Positions 38,801 to 47,350 of a stretch of DNA of 57,585 nucleotides are shown one piece after another. The notes under the pieces are model-generated. The model worked only from the letters and a program-made list of their open reading frames with translations, was not told where the DNA came from and did no database searches. The DNA is taken from contig NZ_JAFFIW010000036.1 of assembly GCF_018588885.1 (NCBI RefSeq), positions 1-57,585 of the forward strand. Direction: 5' to 3'. The stretch is from Mesorhizobium sp. dw_380 (GTDB taxonomy: Bacteria; Pseudomonadota; Alphaproteobacteria; Rhizobiales; Rhizobiaceae). The position numbers were made by a program, and so were the translations under genes. Every line of letters begins with the position of its first letter. The first letter of the stretch is position 1.

Positions 38801-38803
38801 CAT
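32840..38803 (-). CDS. DUF4011-helicase-Vsr/DUF3320 protein (Hhe-like anti-phage)
   Basis: A 1987-residue protein. DUF4011 begins near 388 (IDRWQKKLLDLTLRNRLLNF). A superfamily 1 helicase follows, with Walker A GPPGTGKS near 700 and Walker B FDEASQI near 1324; later motifs include WHYRSRNESLIAFSNHHYY and 'VAVTRARQELIVF'. Residues ~1633-1718 are a Vsr-like nuclease ('FRVDIGIRHP', 'GVECDGATYHSS'). DUF3320 is at ~1820-1918. This architecture has been described as the single-gene anti-phage protein Hhe. METSSETG (ATG 38803) has AGGGGATG upstream. Here it leads an operon with Mre11- and Rad50-like genes. Confidence 0.9.
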   Translation of the reverse strand: METSSETGDAAGISAAPVIEVVADIAASFTYASFQNAIPVIRSIALNNPTQQGFEKCTLELTSNPPFLRAKSWTIDRIVAGDRLPLSDRKIDLDAGYLAGLNEAERGEITLRLTSGGAVLAEQRVAVRLLARDEWGGVVDMAQLLAAFVMPNDPAIAGLLRSAAELLAAHGHPSSLDGYQSGNPQRAFMLAAAIYSAIAGLSLHYAEPPASFESRGQKIRRPSIITAEKLATCLDTSLLFASALEATGLHPVVLMFQGHAAVGVWMTQRTLANAIEPDAMEVRKALASRELIVFETTGVTHRPAMTLEAAQHAIEQRLDETQVATFVAAIDIRRSRSGGITPLASHEPTRRSVDAEVATEIALPLPAAPAVVALPVEIVEVKPTTAAGRIDRWQKKLLDLTLRNRLLNFPDSKKTIPFLCTDVGYLEDRLMAGASIRLISLPEQNPLGERDAVLYREVHGRDLQRGFAAEALLRDELPSTLDGRQLESRLIDLYRQVRNDFAEGGANTLFLAVGFLRWKKKAEDERSYRAPLLLVPVKIERRSATSHFTLRFHEDEPRFNATLLQFLERDFELKLPQFSGELPEDESGVDVPRLLGLMRQAVRDVPGMEVVDETALSTFSFAKFLMWKDLVERTDALRENRVVRHLIDTPEIAFEGNGASFRDERELDRHYAPSDMVLLLPADSSQTAASLAAAEGRDFVIIGPPGTGKSQTIANMIANCLSVGKTVLFVAEKTAALDVVYRRLREHGLGAHCLELHSSKADRRNFLTQLRISWESGVRVDAAEWIAINERLRVRRDELNAYVEALHRHHVNGLTPYLALGIALKNKRQHAPRLSWPSRDSHDEANRLALEHIAAETGLAFQSVEMRSVLRLIDVTEWTSGWQDNLLEGAKTLKNASEVLATALDAFLVSIGLRAKGDASKAELEALRKLAAALQDSAGYDVSIVFDRDFAQLRGALATLNEAIGDYRKSRKDLSARYDEAAVARIRVEDIEQQWQQAASAFWPNSQLGKRKVQKLLQGYVTEGVADPQHDLLLLRLMQDRRATVEANILSGKPIGFAALDTDTHRIDQILSMAERLRQTLRLPGLGTEDFKALLQATAPSLRSGAADSTMRYGAARFLAASAAFEAAKTQFAIPAGKTPSWAEHDNPLTELTTAMGDLLDARHLLRDWTSWCGIRRRAVSHNLGALVDDIEAGLVRPAEAQSAFRLAYVRWWLPATLDADPVLRNFRRFQHEHAIEDFREIDDLVRAQASLRVISAIAHGLPAVQGVPRNSELGLLRHQMELQRPSRSIREMIGAMPTSFAKLAPCMLMSPLSIAQYLPPDQALFDVVIFDEASQITTWDAVGAIARAHQTIIVGDPKQLPPTNFFGRNEEDEEVVEHEKDLESILDEAKAAGIPVRDLRWHYRSRNESLIAFSNHHYYQNRLITFPSPTVEDRAVQLRKITTGIYDRGKSRTNRIEAQAVTDEAVSRMLRWLALPEKDRPTLGVITFNAQQQSLILDLFDKARQTEPELEWFFADERIEPAIVKNLENVQGDERDIILFSITFSQDNAGKRSMDFGALNRDGGERRLNVAVTRARQELIVFSGFAADQIDPNRTKAIGVQHLKAFLDFAERGAVALPAQERGSVGALESPFEEAVAAELEKRGWTIVPQVGISGFRVDIGIRHPDLAGAYLAGVECDGATYHSSATARDRDKVREQVLRGLGWNIVRVWSTDWWFDLEGCTERLHASLAALLEESRRKQAEQQESEAAIHWDMGHKVDPMDPLPAEDLASAGEPEHPSIKSEPELVAAPLATGERPSASAGILPAAAHSTHDTVPTGGRYRLTDLTGFSTSPDQFYDFVYRGTLRSMVDAVIEQEGPLREDVLAQRIARAHGWLRTGNKIRERIDLHLREFDRTEESSGSFLWKRGTVVDLLDYRMPFDADARRSIADIPIAELAAVVVANEDILEQSDPALDLARLLGVERLAAISRSRLDEAIDRAQRNLAST

Positions 38804-39474
38804 ACCCCATCCCCTATTTTCATTTACGATAGAACTTTGCCGCCAGAATTTGAAAGTAAATTCTCGGTATGGTCGCCGCTTATGTCCAGCAGCATAGATT
38901 TCTAAAAGTGTTACCGCCCAGATAACGGTCGAAATGGAGACAGGCGATAATCGGTCGTCACGATTGGAGGGGATCCAAAAGTCGCGGAAATCGGAGCGCC
39001 GGCGCACGCTGCTGAAACCCAAGACGGGCAGGACGTCATCCGCAAATGTGTGGCGGTCCGGGCGCCATGGACCAAGCGTTGCGCGCCTATCGCGAGCGCT
39101 GTCGTGGCGCCTATCGCGGACTCGGACCCAGCCCGACAGTGACGGCGAACCTCGATCGGCCTATCGGTGAGGCGGTCGAATTCCGCCCATAGACTATCGA
39201 AAGGCACGCACTTCCAGCTCTATCTCCTCGTACGCGTTGCCGGCTACCTAAATTCGTGCGCGCGGTCCAATGCCTTTGATTGCTGATGTCGTTGTGGAGA
39301 CGTTTGATCGCTGAAGCATTTGTTTGCTGACCTAGCGGCGCGGGGGGAGGTCATTTATTTGGTACATCTCCAGCACTCTATGTGCGATCGCGAGGAAAAT
39401 TTGTCCAGACAAGCGAATTCATCGAATCTGGACAGATCAATAAGTATAATGATGGTAAGATTCGGGGGGCAGGA
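38804..39474. other. Divergent promoter region
   Basis: An AT-rich stretch at 38810-38905 should hold the promoter of the Hhe operon, and 39300-39470 that of the RloC-like gene. I see no gene or IS end here. Confidence 0.5.
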
Positions 39475-42159
39475 ATGGCCGAGGTTGGACTTTTGGAATG
39501 GGCGGATAAGCAGCCCGACTGGATTAGGGATGCCTTAAGAAGACACGCCGCGCGGCCGGGCTTCAACCTCGAGCAGGAGGATAAGGCCGGTGTAACAGCT
39601 CGGGTCCGCCACGTCGGTGGATTTACCGCTGATCTGCCCGAATGCTCTCCGCTCTCGGCGGAGCATTTGAGGGCCAACAGTTCGAACGAGCCGCGCGCGG
39701 TGCTTTGCTCACTCGGCCCCGTCAAGCATTTGAACCGCCTCGCCGAAGAGCAGCAACTGCGTTTCGCCACCGATGGCATCACCATTATCTACGGCGACAA
39801 TGGAAGCGGAAAGAGCGGCTATTGCCGGATCGCGAAGAAGCTTTGCCGTAGTCTGACGGCGGATGATCTTCTTGGCAACGTGTTCGAGATCGGCACCAAA
39901 CCGCCAGCCGAAGTGCTTGTCCGGTTTCTCGAAGAGGGTGCTACGGAACCGACCCCCATAACCTGGAAGGACGGAACGCTGCCCCCCGCGTCAATTGCAC
40001 GGATCTCCGTTTTCGACTCCGCGAACGCTCGCCTCTACGTCGATAAGCAAAACCGTATCGGTTTTCTGCCCGCAGCCATCGCGCTTCTCGAAAGCCATGG
40101 ACGTCACCGCACCGAGCTCGAAGCCGACTTCCGGGAAGAAATCAAAGCGATCGAAAAGAACCTAAAGACACCATTGCCGAGTGGGTACACAGCTGCCGGC
40201 GCGGTCGTAAAGCTGCTGGCTCGTCTCGAAATCAAGTCAAAGGACGTGATGCCTTCCGCAGCCGAAATCAAAAACCTCGCTGCCCTCTCAGAGCAGGACA
40301 TGGCTGATCTCGCTGGCCTCGAACAGGCTCTGGCAAGCGACCCTTCAACGATGGCGACAAAGCGTCGGCGTGCCAAGGCGGCCTTGGAAAAACTGCTGAC
40401 TGCATCTGAACAGATCGACGCGGCTCTCTCAGCGGCGGCCCTCGAGATTTATCGCAATCTATATGCAACAGCCGATTCTACAGCGCAGGCTGCACAACTT
40501 GCCGCCTCAGGAGCGTTCGCGACTATGCCGTTGAGCGGCGTTGGGCTTTCTCCCTGGCGGTATATGTTCGACCATGCACGAGCCTATTTAGCGAGCGTCA
40601 CTGGCATCGATCATCAGCACTTGCCAGATCAGGAAGGCGATCGTTGCATGCTCTGCCAGGAGCCGATGACGGCGGACGCCGCGGGGCGGATCCAATCCTT
40701 CAATGACTTCGTAACGGGCGCCGCAAATAAGGCGGCGCAAGTCGCATCTATTGCCCATGAAGAGGCCCTGCGCCAAATCAAAGGACTCACCATTGCGACC
40801 GGGGAGGCGGTTGAGGCGGCTCTCGGAGAGTTTGGCGATCTGTCCGCCGCACGCAAGGCGATGGTGGCCCTGATCTCGGCATATTATGTCGAGGCAGGTA
40901 AAAGGCGTGATGCAATTGTCGTTGCGGCTGCGCTGTCCGAGTACGCTGCGTTCCCGCAACTTGCGGCGCCAGTTGCATCGAAACTCCGAACGGAGGCGGA
41001 GGCGCTAGAGGCCGAAGCGCTGACGGACGACAAGGCAGCGGCCGACGACGGGAACCGCGCTACCGATCGAGCTCGTCGCGATACACTCAAGGATCGGAAA
41101 AAACTGGGCGACGATCTCACCATCGTTCTCGCGCGCTTGGCGAATCTCGAAGAGCGGCGCAAGCTTCTCTCATGCTGCGATGCTGTCGAAACAGGCTCGG
41201 TGTCACGGCAGATGACGTCGCTTCGACGAAGCCTCGTCATGCAGGATCTCGAAAAGCGCGTCGTCGCCGAGATTGAGACTCTGGCGTTAACGCACATCCC
41301 GTTCGCAGTTAATGATCGTAGTCAAGATGGGCAGAGCTATTTCGAGGTCGGGCTCAACGCGGCAAAAGCGATCTCAAACAGCAAGGTCTTAAGCGAAGGA
41401 GAGCAGCGCGCGCTTGCCCTGGCCTGTTTCTTAGCCGAGGTCGGAGGAGACACATCGCGTCAAGGCATGATCATCGACGACCCCGTGTCATCTCTCGACC
41501 ATGTTCGGATCAGGCGGGTCGCGGCAAGGCTCGTAAAAGAAGCGGCCACAGGACGTCAGATTATTATTTTCACCCATAATCTTCTGTTCTTCAACGAGGT
41601 GGTTGACGCAGCTGCGCAGGCCAATCCGCCGATTCCCCTTGTTCGAAACTACATCAACAAGTCCGAATCTGCCGGTTTTGGCTTGATTAGCGAAACTGAC
41701 GAGCCGTGGATCGCACAGTCTGTCACGAAGCGCATCGAGACTCTCAAGACGCGCCTGAAGAGCTTCGACGGCGCCACTGATTTCACCACCGATGCTTGGC
41801 GAAGGTCAGCGAAGGATTTCTACAGCGATCTTCGGGAAACCTGGGAGAGGCTCGTTGAAGAAATCCTGCTCGGTAAAGTCGTCGAGCGATTTAACAGCGA
41901 TGTCAAGACACAGAGCCTGAAGGGTGTGGTGGTCGAGGACGAAGACCACAAGCGAATCTATTGGGCCATGAAGCGAGTTTCGGAGCGTTCTGGACATGAC
42001 ATGGCGTCCGCCAAGGCCATTCCAGTTCCAACACCAAACGATATGAAGAGCGATCTTGATGGAATTGACCAATATCGTATCGACACCACCAAACGAAAAA
42101 AGGATGCCGAAAAGCGCCGGATTGAATTCGAACAGCCTCCCAAGGCGACTGTACTCTAG
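39475..42159 (+). CDS. RloC-like AAA ATPase, candidate anticodon nuclease
   Basis: An 894-residue AAA_13 (PrrC/RloC-type) protein. Walker A YGDNGSGKS is at ~107. The coiled coil holds a zinc-hook CMLC (C392, C395). The signature is LSEGEQRAL (~640) and Walker B MIIDDPVSSLD (~664), followed by IIIFTHNLLFF. The C-terminus contains R787-x3-E791 (RETWE) and a His 38 residues after the Arg (EDEDHKR). That spacing resembles the Arg-Glu-His triad of PrrC/RloC anticodon nucleases, so tRNA cleavage is plausible but unproven. ATG 39475 (MAEVGLLEW) has GGGGCAGGA upstream; an earlier in-frame ATG at 39382 reads into non-protein-like sequence. Confidence 0.75.
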   Translation: MAEVGLLEWADKQPDWIRDALRRHAARPGFNLEQEDKAGVTARVRHVGGFTADLPECSPLSAEHLRANSSNEPRAVLCSLGPVKHLNRLAEEQQLRFATDGITIIYGDNGSGKSGYCRIAKKLCRSLTADDLLGNVFEIGTKPPAEVLVRFLEEGATEPTPITWKDGTLPPASIARISVFDSANARLYVDKQNRIGFLPAAIALLESHGRHRTELEADFREEIKAIEKNLKTPLPSGYTAAGAVVKLLARLEIKSKDVMPSAAEIKNLAALSEQDMADLAGLEQALASDPSTMATKRRRAKAALEKLLTASEQIDAALSAAALEIYRNLYATADSTAQAAQLAASGAFATMPLSGVGLSPWRYMFDHARAYLASVTGIDHQHLPDQEGDRCMLCQEPMTADAAGRIQSFNDFVTGAANKAAQVASIAHEEALRQIKGLTIATGEAVEAALGEFGDLSAARKAMVALISAYYVEAGKRRDAIVVAAALSEYAAFPQLAAPVASKLRTEAEALEAEALTDDKAAADDGNRATDRARRDTLKDRKKLGDDLTIVLARLANLEERRKLLSCCDAVETGSVSRQMTSLRRSLVMQDLEKRVVAEIETLALTHIPFAVNDRSQDGQSYFEVGLNAAKAISNSKVLSEGEQRALALACFLAEVGGDTSRQGMIIDDPVSSLDHVRIRRVAARLVKEAATGRQIIIFTHNLLFFNEVVDAAAQANPPIPLVRNYINKSESAGFGLISETDEPWIAQSVTKRIETLKTRLKSFDGATDFTTDAWRRSAKDFYSDLRETWERLVEEILLGKVVERFNSDVKTQSLKGVVVEDEDHKRIYWAMKRVSERSGHDMASAKAIPVPTPNDMKSDLDGIDQYRIDTTKRKKDAEKRRIEFEQPPKATVL

Positions 42160-42180
42160 CCTAATGACTATTGTCGTGTA

Positions 42181-42510
42181 TTACTGGCCCTCACTGGCTT
42201 CATCCTGCTGCGCATGCCGGTGTCCGCCTGCCGCGGGCGAAGCCGACGTGACGAGGAAGTATCGCGAGGGCGCCAAGCCATCAATGGCTGTGCGCTCGCT
42301 CTTCATCTTGGATTTCAGCGCCGAGAAGCCTGACCGCTGGTAGTGCTTCGCCTGCACAATGTCGCCGCCGGCAAGGGCATGTCGACCATCCATCGCGTCG
42401 TCCGGTCCCTCGGGAAAGGCCTCGAAACGCTTGTCGATCTCGCGACCTACGAGGTCGCGGGCCAAATCCTCAAACTCGTTATGGGACAAACTCGAGAAAT
42501 CATAAGCCAT
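42181..42510 (-). pseudogene. Truncated Mrr-like restriction endonuclease domain
   Basis: 'MAYDFSSLSHNEFEDLARDL' followed by 'FPEGPDDAMDGRH', 'IVQAKHYQRS' and 'SRYFLVTS' is the start of an Mrr-like domain, as found at the N-terminus of nSTAND3 immune proteins (catalytic D-x-D/QxK pattern). The frame ends about 110 residues in with an unrelated Gly/His/Gln tail, so the NTPase part is missing. It converges on the RloC-like gene and is probably a leftover of a larger conflict gene cut by recombination. Confidence 0.65.
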
Positions 42511-42689
42511 GCGCCCAGATTGAGTGCCCATTTGGTGGGCAGACAAGCAACCGGGGGCACAATTGCGTCGTGCCTCTCCATTACCAACAAAAAGATAAAC
42601 GCGCTTTCCAGGCGATGCGGTCGGATGATCGTTTCGCGCTTGGCAAAAGCGAACGGATTAGTCTATGGCTCTCGGCGGGGGGGCGAGTT

Positions 42690-43980
42690 ATGCGACGGGT
42701 GCGAATCCTTCAAGTAGGCGATATTCACTATCCGGATTGGCATCCTTCCTCTAGCAACATCGATGCCAAGGATAGCAAGTTCGCTCCGAAAATAACGCAG
42801 AAGCTACGCGCGTCTTCGCTGCGTGCCGTCTTGACGAAGCTTCGGCGGCTGACGACTTCGAAGCCCTTGGATTCGATCGCCTTCATGGGGGATTTCACGA
42901 GCCGTGGCGACAAGACTTTCATTGCTTCGGCATTCCAGCATTTCACGTTGCTCTGCCGCGCACAGGGGCGCAGTTCAAAGGCGCTTCCGTTGATATTCGT
43001 ACCGGGAAATCACGATGTGAACCGTGATGACGCGCGCGAACTTGGACCGACTGAGAAATTCAGCGAAATGGCGAGTTTAGCCGCCCGCTTGGGTTGGCAG
43101 ACCGTTCCCGTGGACCAACCCGTGCACTTCAGACTTCCGACAGGATCCGCAGGCGCAAACTTCATCCTCGTCAACACAGCGATAGGCAGTTGGGAGCTTC
43201 AGAACCTTCCCGCGTTCCTTCGTGATCGTCTCGAGGCACTCGGTCCTTCTACAGAACCTGTAGATCTCGGCTCGCCGGACACCTCGGGACATTCGCCCGC
43301 GACACCTCCCAGCGATCCAGACAAGGAGGCGTCCGACGACGAGTATTACGGTCAGATGGACACGCCATACATCTCGCGTGAGATGCTTGCAGGCCTACAG
43401 GAATTGCTCCAGCAGCCCGACATGCGTTACGGCATCATGATCGGCCATCACAATCTGCTGCCACAAAAGACTCCGCGCATTACGCCATACGCGGAGATGC
43501 TCAACAGCGGATTTGTCAGAACTCAGCTGCTGCAGGGCAACAAGCCTATCGTCTACCTGCATGGACACATACATGCCGATCCGGTCGAGATCGTCAACGA
43601 TCCAAGGTTTCCGGACGGCAAATTGATCTGCATCTCAGCACCAGGGAGAGCTCGTCGGCATCCGACTTATACCCTACCGCACCAATGTCGCCGACGGGAC
43701 GGTCATGGAAGGCGAACATTGCTTCATCTCGACTATGTCCAACGGCAAGGCCTTTCTGAACAACGACACGTTTGACCTGATGCGCCGACTGCGCGACCAT
43801 GCCACCAGGCGCGGGAATGGGTTACTCTTCTGGGACGAGATCACTGAGATTGCCGCCTCCGCCGAGCTCGGGCTAGATTTGGAAGACTCTCTTCTGATGC
43901 TCCAAGCGGCGCGCTTCGTCGAGATAGACGGCCTCACGAAGGCAAACTCGGCTTGGCGCATTAAGGTAAGGGACGAATAG
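42690..43980 (+). CDS. Calcineurin-like phosphoesterase with one frameshift
   Basis: First gene of a three-gene operon. MRRVRILQVGDIHYPD (D11, H13), FMGDFTSRGD, VPGNHDVNRDD, IGHHNLLP and YLHGHIHAD are the metal-binding blocks of the Mre11-type phosphoesterase fold. After ICISAP (~43650) the frame goes wrong. The +1 frame from ~43652 reads GELVGIRLIPYRTNV, 'MEGEHCFISTMSNGKA' and 'LFWDEITEIAAS' to TAG 43980, 2 bases before the next gene. A single extra base in the CCAGGGAGAG run explains this. The repaired product would be ~430 residues. Substrate unknown; DNA or nucleotide signals are likely. Confidence 0.75.
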
Positions 43981-43982
43981 AG

Positions 43983-46049
43983 ATGGAGAATCCGTTCGGC
44001 CCCAACAGGATCGAGTACGAAAGTCGCCCGATACTGTGGTTCAGTCAGAAGTCGGCCTTGATTTCTGCCGCCGCCAAGCCGGTCTTCGTCGCAGGGACGA
44101 GAGGCAGCGGCAAGACCAGTATTCTTCGCTCGCTTTCCACAGTTCATATCCTCGAAGACAAAAGTCTCGCGGACCAAGTCGGCAAGCTCGGCTGGTATGG
44201 CGTCTTCTTCCAGCTCAATGAGACATTTTCGCCCCTAATCGACAACGCGGTTCTGAACCTCATTCCGGAGCGGATACGCTTCGACACGGCCGCCGTGATC
44301 CCGCGGCAATTCGTAATCTTCTCTCACTATCTGGAGCTGAAGATAGTCGAACGCCTGCTCGAGAGCATCAGCCAGCTCAGACGCGACAGCCACTTGAAAT
44401 ACCGGGCCTCTGAAGATAGGGACGTCGCCTTGGCACTGCATCGCGAAGTGCTGCACTTCATACCCCAACCTGCCCGTCTCGACTTCTTCAGCATAGATGA
44501 GCTGCGGGGTGGGATAACCCGGTACGTCGACGAATGCTTCAACGCGTTCTTCTTTGCCGCCGATGAGGGAGCGACCGGCTTCAGAGCGACAGACCCTGGC
44601 GCGATCATTAACAAGGTCGCGACCGCGATCACCCCACTTTTAAATGGCCCATCTTTCGCCGGTGACAGGGCGCCCTTCTTCAAGATCCTGATTGACGACT
44701 GTGAGGCACTGACACCGCTCCAACAGCAGTTCCTGAACACCTTGGTGAGGAAGACGCGCGGCAATGTGAAATGGGTCCTCGCCTACATCGGCGGCCTTTA
44801 CGACACGATCCGGACGATCATACCCGGCCAGTCGCTCTCGAATGCTGACCGGGACGTCGAGAATCTTGATTCAGTCGATCCGAGGGAGTTCGCCACGCTG
44901 TGCGAGAACGTGTCGTCGCTTCGGCTCTACTATGCGCTTCCTGACCATCTGCGGAGTGATCTCAAGCGCAACGATGCGCTCAGCGCGTTTTCGCTCAAAA
45001 ACCGGCTGGGGCGGCTTTCCGTCAATGACATCATCGAGCGGGTTATCATATCGGGTCATTCCGAGGGCAGAGAAGAGCTTGTGGCACTCGCTGATGCAGC
45101 ACGTGAATTCCTCTCCGTGAATTTGAGGACGGCGGATCAGCAGCAATTCCTTCTTGATCGAAAAGCGCGCCCTTATGCCGAAGGGCTGGCGCTCGCGCTC
45201 ATGAACCCGGAAATCAAGCGCCGGCCCATGAGCAAGGCGGATGCTTCAAATCTGAAGAGGTCGATCGCCCGGAAACAGGGATGGGCTTTTCTGAAAGCGT
45301 GCCAGATGCTGCGTCTGCATGACTACCCGTACGTAGGGCACCAGATCATCACATCATTGAGCGACGTCTGTATACGCGATTTCCTTGATATAATGGGAGA
45401 GATCTTCCGCCGCAGTGTTCCGAGTTCCAGTGATCCACGAAAACTGGTGGAATTCATCAACTCGGATTTACAGATTCATCTCGAACAGCAGAGACAGGCT
45501 GTGAACGCCGCCTCTCAACGGAAGCTTGATGGACTTCAGGCGCTTTCACATCCGTACGAAGAAGAGAGCGTGCGCATGGTGCGGGCGTTGGGTTACCTGA
45601 CCGCTCGCCTCCAGACAGAGTTTGCCGAAGAAAATGCTCTAGGAACGACAGAGAGAGGCATTTTCAGGGTTGATCTAAAGGAAATGCGCTCGCTGGTGAA
45701 CCGACTGGAGCAACCCAGCGGAAAACTGGACGAGGTCCTGCGTCGGGCGGAAAGGGATGGGTTTATCCGGGAGGTCTCCGCCGCCGGCAACTTTGAGGTG
45801 GACCGCGCCGACCCCGCATCGAAGGAGATGCTGATCAGATTGCATCGGCGATTTGCACCTTACTTCGGGTTCTCCTATCGCGGCCCGTACGAAATCAACA
45901 CAATCCCTGCGGCGCAGATGGTCGACCTGCTTTTTACCAGGCATCGGCTCCCAGAAGACTGGGCCGACTCGGTGTTTAAGGAGCTCGTCGCGCGGCCCGC
46001 ACTCAAGACCGAATTCCAGCACTCGCTTTTCGAGAGCGATCTCGAATGA
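43983..46049 (+). CDS. ORC/CDC6-like P-loop ATPase
   Basis: A 688-residue ATPase. Walker A GTRGSGKT is at 38-45 and Walker B FKILIDDCEAL is near 238. 'FVAGTRGSGKTSILRSLS', 'WVLAYIGGLYDT' and the long C-terminal helical/winged-helix part ('SGKLDEVLRRAERDGFI') resemble the ORC-CDC6 family annotated in bacterial defense loci. The start is ATG 43983, 2 bases after the phosphoesterase stop, and it overlaps the next gene (ATGA at 46046). It probably acts as the sensor or switch of the module, with the phosphoesterase as effector. That division of labour is inferred. Confidence 0.75.
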   Translation: MENPFGPNRIEYESRPILWFSQKSALISAAAKPVFVAGTRGSGKTSILRSLSTVHILEDKSLADQVGKLGWYGVFFQLNETFSPLIDNAVLNLIPERIRFDTAAVIPRQFVIFSHYLELKIVERLLESISQLRRDSHLKYRASEDRDVALALHREVLHFIPQPARLDFFSIDELRGGITRYVDECFNAFFFAADEGATGFRATDPGAIINKVATAITPLLNGPSFAGDRAPFFKILIDDCEALTPLQQQFLNTLVRKTRGNVKWVLAYIGGLYDTIRTIIPGQSLSNADRDVENLDSVDPREFATLCENVSSLRLYYALPDHLRSDLKRNDALSAFSLKNRLGRLSVNDIIERVIISGHSEGREELVALADAAREFLSVNLRTADQQQFLLDRKARPYAEGLALALMNPEIKRRPMSKADASNLKRSIARKQGWAFLKACQMLRLHDYPYVGHQIITSLSDVCIRDFLDIMGEIFRRSVPSSSDPRKLVEFINSDLQIHLEQQRQAVNAASQRKLDGLQALSHPYEEESVRMVRALGYLTARLQTEFAEENALGTTERGIFRVDLKEMRSLVNRLEQPSGKLDEVLRRAERDGFIREVSAAGNFEVDRADPASKEMLIRLHRRFAPYFGFSYRGPYEINTIPAAQMVDLLFTRHRLPEDWADSVFKELVARPALKTEFQHSLFESDLE

Positions 46050-47082
46050 CCGCTTCAACTGTCGAGTATCGAGTCTTCGGCCATCTGGCCGTCACTGAGA
46101 AGGCGAGAGATGCAGGTACCTGCGAAACGATGGAGGCAGATATCGCGATCGTCGCGCTTGGATGGGAAACGCGTTTCGCCGCGTTCGAAAACCATCTTGA
46201 CCTGAAGGTCGGCAAAATCGTGGTTCTGGACTTTGCTCTGAAGGAAGCGAACGTCCCAGCCGTCGAAGAAAACCGGCGAAAGCTCATCGCTATGGGTACC
46301 CGATGGGGCGTCGAAGTGACTGCGATCACCCTCGAGCCTTCCATCGAGTATCAGAAGAACATCAATCTCCTCGATCACCTGCTCACTCAGATGGCCGCTT
46401 CATGTGGCTCATACGAAGGAAGCCTGCGGAAGGTTTTCGTCGAGTGCTCGACGATGCCGCGAATCTACATCCAATGGCTGATTGCGGTGGCATTCAAGAA
46501 AATGTCGATTCAGTCTCTCGAATTCGGGTACGCCGAAGGTATCTACGGGAACGCGATCGGCAAAGAGGATTTTTCCAGCGGCTTGGACCGATACGTCACC
46601 GTCCCTCATCTTCAAGGCAGCGGAGGAATGGGCGAAGAGAAAGTCCTGCTCGTGGGGATCGGAGGAGATGCCGACGTATTCTACGGATTGATCGATATCG
46701 TCAGTCCGGAACGGATCTCGCTCCTCGTCCCAAGAAGCGAGAAGAATGCGCATATCGATGCTTTGCTCGATCAACAGGTGGCCAAGGTACGTGAAACCCA
46801 GTTCGCGACATCCAGGCTTTCGGGCTGATGGCCCACCTCGATGCTTTCGAGACGTATCTCGACGGGTTCGGCTCGCGTGCGGTGGTGAACGTTTTTGTCA
46901 GCGGCCCGAAGGTTCAGGCCATCGCTGCTGCCGTGCTCGCCTGCTCCGACAGCCGCGTCCATCTCAAGGCACGAATTCCCACCTCCTATGCCCATCGTGA
47001 AGTCTCAGCGAATGGGCGGTATCATATCTATAGGCTGATTGACCTGACATCCCCTGCCTGCAGCCTTCCCGGGACGTTCTGA
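46046..47082 (+). CDS. Unknown third component, split by a frameshift
   Basis: The first frame (46046-46828, 260 residues) and the second (from 46828, 84 residues) look like one protein. The last residues of the first frame (TSRLSG) are out of register. The second frame read upstream gives IQAFGLMAHLDAFETYLDGF, followed by VVNVFVSGPKVQAIAAAVLA. It holds two Rossmann-like pieces, 'DIAIVALGWETRF' and 'KVLLVGIGGDADVFYGLIDI', and C-terminal 'NVFVSGPK'. The layout reminds me of CARF-like ligand sensors, but I cannot support that call. It is coupled to the ATPase gene by an ATGA overlap. The TGATG at 46826 could also be a true coupled start of a separate small protein. Confidence 0.6.
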
Positions 47083-47350
47083 CACGATCTTGCATTCGAG
47101 TAGCATCATGGTCCCAGTAGCCGTTCCGCCAAGCCTTCAGCGCATGTTCGTGTCGCCCGATCCGGTCGATGGGGGACTAATTCCCACTTAGAAGCTGCTC
47201 TACATCAGATCAGGGGAAATGCAGACTGGCAGAATTCCATAATTAGCGACTCAAAACATATACTCAGGCGAGACTGTTTAGCATAGAAATAGTGAGCGCT
47301 CTCCAATATGTTAGGCTCTGTCGCAGTAGCGCAACAAGCTCAGTCTTTGG
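47083..47350. other. Short gap after the phosphoesterase operon
   Basis: No gene or clear terminator is seen in these 268 bases. Confidence 0.4.
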
